Assembly: GCA_900555735.1 (NCBI GenBank)
Contig: USMI01000135.1
Location: forward strand, 1 to 5,266
Length of the DNA: 5,266 bases
DNA from: an uncultured Eubacteriales bacterium
GTDB taxonomy: Bacteria > Bacillota > Clostridia > Oscillospirales > Oscillospiraceae
Reading direction: 5' to 3'
This document shows, piece by piece, positions 1 to 4,188 of the stretch (position 1 is its first letter; each line of letters opens with the position of its first letter). A program made the position numbers and the translations under genes. The notes below the pieces were generated by a model that saw only the letters and a program-made list of their open reading frames with translations, was not told where the DNA came from and did not search any database.

Positions 1-132
1 AGACCCGCACCACCCGCTGCCGACACACCTGCCCGTCAGGAGGGCGAGGGCGGCCAGCGCCGCCGCAGAAGCCGCGGTGGACGCCGCAGAAGCAGAAGCG
101 GCGGCGGAACACCCCCGGCCAGTGAGGCATAA
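1..132 (+). CDS. C-terminal end of an unidentified protein with a basic Arg/Ser/Gly-rich tail (5' partial)
   Basis: Frame 1 is open from the window edge to a TAA at 130-132, giving the last 43 residues of a protein whose body lies upstream. The visible part begins with a Pro/Ala-rich linker (RPAPPAADTPA), continues with a short acidic/Gly stretch (QEGEGG) and then a strongly basic run containing RRRR and RRRSRS, and ends in SEA. Such low-complexity, probably disordered tails occur on nucleic-acid-binding proteins in this group of bacteria, for example at the C-terminus of some PSP1/RicT-like or other RNA-associated proteins. This is only an analogy; nothing of a folded domain is visible, so the family cannot be named. 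The stop lies five bases before the next gene's ATG, which points to co-transcription with the HAD phosphatase. The frame is supported by the tight gene spacing and by the lack of any better frame. Confidence 0.72.
   Translation, partial: RPAPPAADTPARQEGEGGQRRRRSRGGRRRSRSGGGTPPASEA
61..93 (+). repeat. 12-bp direct repeat coding for RRRS in the basic tail
   Basis: The 12-mer CGCCGCAGAAGC occurs at 61-72 and again exactly at 82-93, separated by nine bases (CGCGGTGGA), with a further partial copy AGAAGC at 94-99. It encodes repeated Arg-Arg-Arg-Ser units. This is an internal coding microrepeat, the kind that expands and contracts by slippage, and not a mobile or regulatory element. Confidence 0.6.
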
Positions 133-137
133 GAACC

Positions 138-983
138 ATGGGAAAGTTTAACGGCGTATTGATCGCCAGCGATTTTGACAACACACTGGTTTTCACGGAG
201 AATGCCCTGAAGGGGCTGGAACCGATGCCGGAGCTTCTGCCGGAGAACCGTGAAGCCATCGAGTATTTCATGGCCGAGGGAGGTATCTTCTCCATTGCCA
301 CAGGCCGCGCCCTGCCCTCCTTCGAGAGCGTGCGGCACGGCCTGCCCATGAACGGGCCCACCATCCTGTTCAACGGCGCGGCCATCTATGATTTCCAGAA
401 GAACGAATATCTCTATACGGCGTTCCTGCCGGACACGGTGCGGCCCCATATCATGCAGGTGCTGGATGCGTGGCCGGAGGCGGCGGTGGAGCTGTACCAC
501 GACGACAACGCCATCTTCGCCCTTCACGCCAACGAGCTGACGCTGGCGCACCTGCACCTGACCCATGAGGCCACCACCATGCTGGACAGCATCGATCAGG
601 CGCCCTCGCCCATCAGCAAGGCGCTGTTCGAGATCGTGCCGGAGCATCTGGAGGCGCTGCGCCGCTATATCTGCGACCAGCCGTGGGCCTCTCAGTATGA
701 GATCGTTCCCAGCAGCGCCTTTCTGCTGGAGCTGACCGCCAAGGGCGGCTGCAAGGGCGACATGGTGCGCCATCTGGCGCAGATGCTGCATATCCAGCCC
801 CAGAACCTCTACTGCGTGGGCGACCACGCCAACGATATCGGTATGCTGATGGCCTCCGCCATCCCCTTCGCGCCGGAGAACGCTATCGAGTCCGTCCGTC
901 AGGTGCCCAACATCCACATCCTGCCGGATGCCAGAAAAGGCACCATCGCCGCACTGATCCGTCAGCTGGACGCCCGGTATTGA
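138..983 (+). CDS. Cof-type HAD-superfamily phosphatase (HAD-IIB)
   Basis: Complete 281-residue protein, the usual length for Cof-type HAD-IIB hydrolases, which are cytoplasmic Mg2+-dependent phosphatases of sugar phosphates, flavin precursors and similar small phosphorylated metabolites. All HAD motifs are visible. Motif I is DFDNT (residues 12-16), with D12 the likely nucleophile and D14 the likely acid/base. Motif II is T55 in IATGR. Motif III is a lysine in KGGCKG (K202 or K206). Motif IV is GDHAND (228-233), with D229 and D233 binding metal. The stretch from about 80 to 195 is the C2-type cap that selects the substrate. Motif I has Asn where Cof proteins usually have Gly, and APENA (245-249) replaces the common AMGNA. 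The start is the first ATG after the previous stop; the only upstream SD-like sequence is GAGG at 124-127 inside the preceding gene, so translation is probably coupled. The substrate cannot be deduced. Confidence 0.93.
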   Translation: MGKFNGVLIASDFDNTLVFTENALKGLEPMPELLPENREAIEYFMAEGGIFSIATGRALPSFESVRHGLPMNGPTILFNGAAIYDFQKNEYLYTAFLPDTVRPHIMQVLDAWPEAAVELYHDDNAIFALHANELTLAHLHLTHEATTMLDSIDQAPSPISKALFEIVPEHLEALRRYICDQPWASQYEIVPSSAFLLELTAKGGCKGDMVRHLAQMLHIQPQNLYCVGDHANDIGMLMASAIPFAPENAIESVRQVPNIHILPDARKGTIAALIRQLDARY

Positions 984-1012
984 CCGGAGATCCGCACTTT
1001 TGGGAGCTATCA

Positions 1013-1028
1013 TTTACATAATGTTTAC
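1013..1028 (+). promoter_or_regulatory. AT-rich patch with TTTAC repeated one helical turn apart, abutting the -35 box
   Basis: TTTAC occurs at 1013-1017 and at 1024-1028, 11 bp apart, and the second copy touches the -35 hexamer. The left copy also sits in a small palindrome, CATT-TACAT-AATG (1011-1023). The patch is AT-rich in otherwise GC-rich DNA. It could be an UP-like element for RNA polymerase or a site for a regulator; the sequence alone cannot distinguish these from chance. Confidence 0.3.
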
Positions 1029-1057
1029 TTGACCCCCGGCGGGAAAGGGCGTATGAT
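1029..1057 (+). promoter_or_regulatory. Sigma-A (sigma-70 type) promoter of the M23 peptidase gene
   Basis: The -35 box TTGACC (1029-1034; consensus TTGACA) and the -10 box TATGAT (1052-1057; consensus TATAAT) are each one mismatch from consensus and are separated by the optimal 17 bp. Transcription would start near 1064-1067. This gives the peptidase and the small gene after it their own promoter, separate from the upstream operon. I see no terminator after the HAD phosphatase, so read-through from upstream remains possible. Confidence 0.82.
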
Positions 1058-1083
1058 AGTTTCCGGATGAATTTTGAACAATC

Positions 1084-1090
1084 AGGTGAG
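1084..1090 (+). promoter_or_regulatory. Ribosome binding site that fixes the peptidase start at 1097
   Basis: AGGTGAG matches the anti-Shine-Dalgarno sequence (part of AGGAGGTGA) and lies six bases before the ATG at 1097. The in-frame ATG at 1067 has no such site and coincides with the predicted transcription start, so it would lie at the very 5' end of the mRNA. The site therefore favours the shorter 577-residue product. Confidence 0.75.
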
Positions 1091-1096
1091 TATCCC

Positions 1097-2830
1097 ATGA
1101 AACAGACGCAAACGACACCCACGCCCCCGAAGGACGATCCCCAGCGCATGTCGCTGTCGTCCCTGTGGAACCTGTGGGTCGACAATCTAAAGGAATGGCA
1201 CTTCTATCTGGTGGAGGAACACGGCCACCGCCAGCGGGCGGACATCTCCGGCTGGATCGACAGGCTGCGCCTGCGCTGCCGCAGCTTCATGACCTCGCTG
1301 CGCCGCGACGTGCGGCACCAGAAGAACGCCAGCCGCCACCGTAAATTCCCGGAGTCGGATTACGGCATCGCCCAGTTCTGCCTCTATGTGGCGGGCAGCA
1401 TCCCCCGTATGACCTCCGCCATCCATGAGCGCTTTACCCTGCGGCGCCGCCGTCATATCGACGCGGCCCACGCCTTCCAGAAGCAGGTGGACAAGATCAA
1501 GCTGAATCCCGTGGCCTTCCTCAGCGGCGCGCTGGTGGTGGTGGCGGTATGCGCCCTGCTGTCCCTGTATACCATCGGCACCACCGCTGTGTATGACGGC
1601 AAGGAGCTGGGCACCGTGTCCGGCATCCACACCGTCAGCGCCGTGGTCGACGACCTGCAGGACATCACCCGCGAAACGCTGGGCGACGCGGATTACACCG
1701 TGGACACCGCCAAGCTGGATACCTCCGTGGGCGTGGTCTCCCGCCAGTCGGTGGAGAGCAAGGAGGAATTTGCCGACACCCTGACCGATGAGCTGGGCAT
1801 GGTGGAATACGCCTATGTGCTGTATATCGAGGGCGAGCCGGTGGCGGCCACCACCTTCCCCGACGCGCTGGACGAAATGCTGGATCAGCTGAAAAAGGGC
1901 TACGCCACCGCCAACACCGTGGACTCCTATTTCGTGGAGGATGTGGAGATCCGTCAGGAGTATGTGGACGCGTCCCTTGTGATGAATCTGGGCAATATCG
2001 CCGAGATCCTCAACGCCACCAAGGAGGGCGAGGTCACCTATACCGTGAAGGCCGGCGACAGCTACTATTACATTGCCGACCTGTACGGCATGTCGGTGAA
2101 GGATCTGCTGGCCGCCAACCCCGGCTACGATCCCAAGCTGCTGCGTGTAGGCGACGTGCTGACCATCTCCAACGCCGTGCCCTATCTGACCGTTGTGAAC
2201 GTGGAGCGGCAGAATTACGTGCAGGATGTGCCCTATCAGATCGAGTATCAGGATGACGATTCCATGTATCAGGGCGACTATAAGGTGCTGTCCGCCGGCG
2301 TGTACGGCAAGGCCGACGTGACCGCCAACGTCACCTATATCAACGGCGAGGAAACCGACCGTCAGGTGGTGGCCTCCGTCACCCTCAGCGAGCCGGTCAC
2401 CGAGACGCAGGCACGGGGCACCATCCCCCGTCCCACATGGTTCCCCACCGGCAGCTTCCGCTGGCCCTGCAACGGCACCATCACCTCCTACTTCGGCCGC
2501 CGCAATACCGGCATCCGCGGCGCCAGCACCTATCACGAGGCCATCGACATCGCCAACAGCTACGGCACGGCCATCTACGCTGCCGACGGCGGCACCGTGA
2601 CCTATTCCGGCTGGAGGGGCGGCTACGGCTATCTGGTCATCATCGACCACGGCAACGGCTATCAGACCTATTACGGCCATAATAGCTCGCTGGTCGTCTC
2701 GGCGGGTGAGCACGTTTATAAGGGCCAGCAGATCGCCCGCATGGGCTCCACCGGTGTGTCCAGCGGCAACCACTGCCATTTCGGCATCCTGATCAACGGT
2801 ACCTTCGTAAACCCGCTGAATTACCTGTAA
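1097..2830 (+). CDS. Membrane-anchored LysM-G5-M23 cell-wall metallopeptidase
   Basis: Predicted 577-residue protein, numbered from the ATG at 1097. An in-frame ATG at 1067 would add ten residues but lacks a ribosome binding site. The order is: a cytoplasmic N-terminal region of about 135 residues rich in Arg and His; one transmembrane helix at about 138-161; an extracytoplasmic region at about 165-310 of the type common ahead of LysM in Firmicutes peptidases (for example YVLYIEGEPVA); a LysM domain at about 313-358 (YTVKAGDS); a G5 domain at about 364-442; and an M23 (LytM/lysostaphin-type) domain at about 455-577. The M23 zinc and catalytic residues are intact: H480 and D484 (HEAID), H528 (YGH), and H559 and H561 (HCH). 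It is expected to bind peptidoglycan through LysM and G5 and to cut peptide cross-links outside the membrane. The small membrane protein 33 bases downstream is probably co-transcribed. Its role in growth, division or sporulation cannot be decided from sequence. Confidence 0.93.
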   Translation: MKQTQTTPTPPKDDPQRMSLSSLWNLWVDNLKEWHFYLVEEHGHRQRADISGWIDRLRLRCRSFMTSLRRDVRHQKNASRHRKFPESDYGIAQFCLYVAGSIPRMTSAIHERFTLRRRRHIDAAHAFQKQVDKIKLNPVAFLSGALVVVAVCALLSLYTIGTTAVYDGKELGTVSGIHTVSAVVDDLQDITRETLGDADYTVDTAKLDTSVGVVSRQSVESKEEFADTLTDELGMVEYAYVLYIEGEPVAATTFPDALDEMLDQLKKGYATANTVDSYFVEDVEIRQEYVDASLVMNLGNIAEILNATKEGEVTYTVKAGDSYYYIADLYGMSVKDLLAANPGYDPKLLRVGDVLTISNAVPYLTVVNVERQNYVQDVPYQIEYQDDDSMYQGDYKVLSAGVYGKADVTANVTYINGEETDRQVVASVTLSEPVTETQARGTIPRPTWFPTGSFRWPCNGTITSYFGRRNTGIRGASTYHEAIDIANSYGTAIYAADGGTVTYSGWRGGYGYLVIIDHGNGYQTYYGHNSSLVVSAGEHVYKGQQIARMGSTGVSSGNHCHFGILINGTFVNPLNYL

Positions 2831-2850
2831 ACAAATTATTATCGGGAAAG

Positions 2851-2856
2851 AGGAGG
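2851..2856 (+). promoter_or_regulatory. Consensus ribosome binding site of the 61-residue protein
   Basis: AGGAGG lies seven bases before the ATG at 2864, within a longer purine run. A perfect Shine-Dalgarno sequence at optimal spacing is the main evidence that this very short reading frame is translated, and probably at a high level. Confidence 0.85.
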
Positions 2857-2863
2857 AGTTTCC

Positions 2864-3049
2864 ATGAAGCATTTTGTTTCCGCAGTGCTGGGCGCCGCCC
2901 TGTGCGCGGCACTGATGATCCCCGCCTGTGCCATTACGCCTGCGGCGACCGGCGATACCAGCAATATGCCGCTGATGATCGTGCTGGCGGCTGTGGCCGT
3001 CATCGCCATCGTGGTGGTGCTGATCGTGATGAACAAAAAGAAGAAGTAA
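2864..3049 (+). CDS. Small membrane/surface protein: signal peptide joined to a sortase-signal-like tail
   Basis: A 61-residue protein of unrecognised function. Residues 1-23 form a signal peptide: a basic start (MKH), a hydrophobic core, and a possible cleavage site after ACA (21-23). C22 in IPAC is also a poor lipobox, so a lipoprotein is a weaker option. Immediately afterwards comes ITPAATGDTSN (24-34), then a hydrophobic helix (about 35-56) and a C-terminal NKKKK. TG-Asp, a helix and a basic end is the layout of a cell-wall sorting signal, and TGDxSNM is typical of clostridial LPXTG-like tails, but the motif here is PAATG and not LPXTG. There is no body between the two signals. If a sortase cut between T29 and G30, only about six residues would remain. 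It could equally be a simple two-helix membrane protein. It follows the M23 peptidase gene by 33 bases and is followed by the terminator, so the two genes form one short operon. Confidence 0.85.
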   Translation: MKHFVSAVLGAALCAALMIPACAITPAATGDTSNMPLMIVLAAVAVIAIVVVLIVMNKKKK

Positions 3050-3057
3050 CCCCCAAC

Positions 3058-3093
3058 AAAAAAGCCCTCCGGCCAGTAGCCGGAGGGCTTTTT
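3058..3093. terminator. Bidirectional Rho-independent terminator between convergent genes
   Basis: A perfect stem pairs 3059-3073 with 3079-3093 (15 bp, ten of them a GC-rich core formed by GCCCTCCGGC and GCCGGAGGGC) around the five-base loop CAGTA. On the plus strand it ends in TTTTT (3089-3093). On the minus strand the A-run at 3058-3063 becomes six T's. It begins nine bases after the stop of the small plus-strand gene and lies about 38 bases beyond the stop of the minus-strand flavoprotein gene, so it can end both transcripts. Confidence 0.95.
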
Positions 3094-3131
3094 GCTATGC
3101 AAAAACGTATAGCGGAATGAGAAATGTGTCC

Positions 3132-4172
3132 TCAGCGGAACATATGGTCGGCAAAGGCCGTCAGTCTCTCATCGATGCCGGGCAGCTTCACCGCCGCGCC
3201 GGCGTCGTTGGCCGTTTCCAGCATGCAGAACCGGGGCGGCAGCCGGAAGGCCTTGTTCATGCACAGGGCCGAGATCAGCTGCTGGGCCACGATGTCGCCG
3301 CCGGAGTAGCCGGACACGATGATGGCGTACAGCTCCTTGTCGTAGAAGGGCGTGGTGCGGAACAGGGCCGTCAGCCGGTTGATGCAGGCCGTCAGGTTGG
3401 CGGCCAGCGCGTCGTTGTAGTTGGGACACAGCCACAGCACGCCGTCGGCATGGCCGATGGCGGGATACACCTCGTCCACGATGACACCGCCGTAGAAGCA
3501 CCGTCCCTCCTCACCGAAGTGCAGGCAGGCGCGGAACTCACAGCCGTTGCAGTCGGCCACCGTGCCGTTCCGCAGACTCACGACCTGCGCGTCCACCCGG
3601 CCCGCCAGCCGGGGCGCCATCCGCTCCCACAGGGCGATGGTGTTGGAGGTCTTGCGGTTGGAGGCGTGCAGCACCATCAGATTGGGGTGCTCCCTCACCG
3701 GCGCGGTGTCCGCCAGCAGCCGGTCCACCAGCTCGCGGGCGCAGGCGGTGTAGGCGCTGAGATAGTCCGTATGCCGCAGCATGGCCCGGATGTGGAAATT
3801 CTCCAGCGAGCCGGTGGCCTCCACCAGCGGCGCGCCCATGAAGGCACAGCCCGCCTGATTGGCGGCAAACACGATCTCGCGGGCGGCGGACTTGGTATAA
3901 AGCTCGCCGTCGCCGTCCACCAGCACCGCGCCGCGGCAGCCGTCGAAGAAATGGCCGTTCTGCCGGATGGCGGACAGCATGGCGTACCAGCCCAGATTCA
4001 CGCCGCCGTGCAGCAGCGAAACGGCGAACAGCACCCGCTGCCCCGTCACCGGATGCAGTTCATCGGGGCGCTGTACCCTCACATGAGGACGGCCCTCCAG
4101 CGCGTGGGACAGCACCGCCGCAAGGCGGGGATTCTCCTCCATCTGCGGACAGATCACCAGCAAAGGCTCCAT
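3132..4172 (-). CDS. Two-domain flavodoxin-fold / NADPH-dependent FMN reductase-like protein with a four-Cys cluster
   Basis: Complete 346-residue cytoplasmic protein. The C-terminal half (about 163-310) is an FMN reductase/iron-sulfur-flavoprotein-type domain. It has the FMN phosphate loop ASNRKTSNT (170-178), a cysteine cluster C208-x2-C211-x4-C216-x8-C225 followed by an acidic residue (D233), a second flavin loop with CPNYNDALAANL (249-260), and SGYSGGD (287-293). In Isf-type relatives a comparable cluster binds a 4Fe-4S centre; whether these spacings do so is inferred. The N-terminal half (about 1-155) looks like a second, degenerate copy of the same fold without cysteine cluster or FMN loop, and makes the protein longer than the usual ~180-250 residues. 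The start is secure: AAGGAGG (complement of 4181-4187) lies eight bases before the ATG. It follows the dehydrogenase-like gene by 16 bases, so it is probably co-transcribed. The likely role is two-electron or Fe-S-linked electron transfer; the partner and substrate are unknown. Confidence 0.85.
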   Translation of the reverse strand: MEPLLVICPQMEENPRLAAVLSHALEGRPHVRVQRPDELHPVTGQRVLFAVSLLHGGVNLGWYAMLSAIRQNGHFFDGCRGAVLVDGDGELYTKSAAREIVFAANQAGCAFMGAPLVEATGSLENFHIRAMLRHTDYLSAYTACARELVDRLLADTAPVREHPNLMVLHASNRKTSNTIALWERMAPRLAGRVDAQVVSLRNGTVADCNGCEFRACLHFGEEGRCFYGGVIVDEVYPAIGHADGVLWLCPNYNDALAANLTACINRLTALFRTTPFYDKELYAIIVSGYSGGDIVAQQLISALCMNKAFRLPPRFCMLETANDAGAAVKLPGIDERLTAFADHMFR

Positions 4173-4180
4173 GTTGCCTG

Positions 4181-4187
4181 CCTCCTT
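4181..4187 (-). promoter_or_regulatory. Strong ribosome binding site of the flavoprotein gene
   Basis: The complement reads AAGGAGG, eight bases before the ATG at 4172-4170. It lies in the 16-base gap after the dehydrogenase-like gene, so the downstream gene has its own efficient translation start within a shared transcript. Confidence 0.85.
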
Positions 4188-4188
4188 T

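Noticed and set aside
36..1013. 325-codon minus-strand open frame opposite the HAD phosphatase
   Set aside because: It mirrors a plus-strand gene with all HAD motifs intact; the translation is a low-complexity Gly/Val/His/Gln/Arg mix typical of antisense frames in GC-rich DNA and shows no domain.
1017..1022. CATAAT as a possible additional -10 box upstream of the main promoter
   Set aside because: No acceptable -35 hexamer lies about 17 bp upstream, whereas TTGACC/TATGAT just downstream is near perfect.
984..1028. Possible terminator after the HAD phosphatase gene
   Set aside because: Only a very short CGG/CCG pairing is present and the nearby TTTT does not follow a stable stem, so no intrinsic terminator can be supported.
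883..1185. 100-codon minus-strand frame across the HAD/peptidase gap
   Set aside because: It crosses the clear plus-strand promoter and both coding ends, has no ribosome binding site and resembles no family.
1187..2872. 561-codon minus-strand open frame opposite the M23 peptidase
   Set aside because: Very long, but its product is Gly/Val/His/Ala-rich without recognisable motifs, while the plus strand encodes TM, LysM, G5 and M23 domains with intact catalytic residues. The length follows from codon bias.
2902..3120. 72-codon plus-strand frame overlapping the 61-residue protein
   Set aside because: It is out of frame with the signal peptide and helix pattern, runs through the terminator stem and lacks a ribosome binding site.
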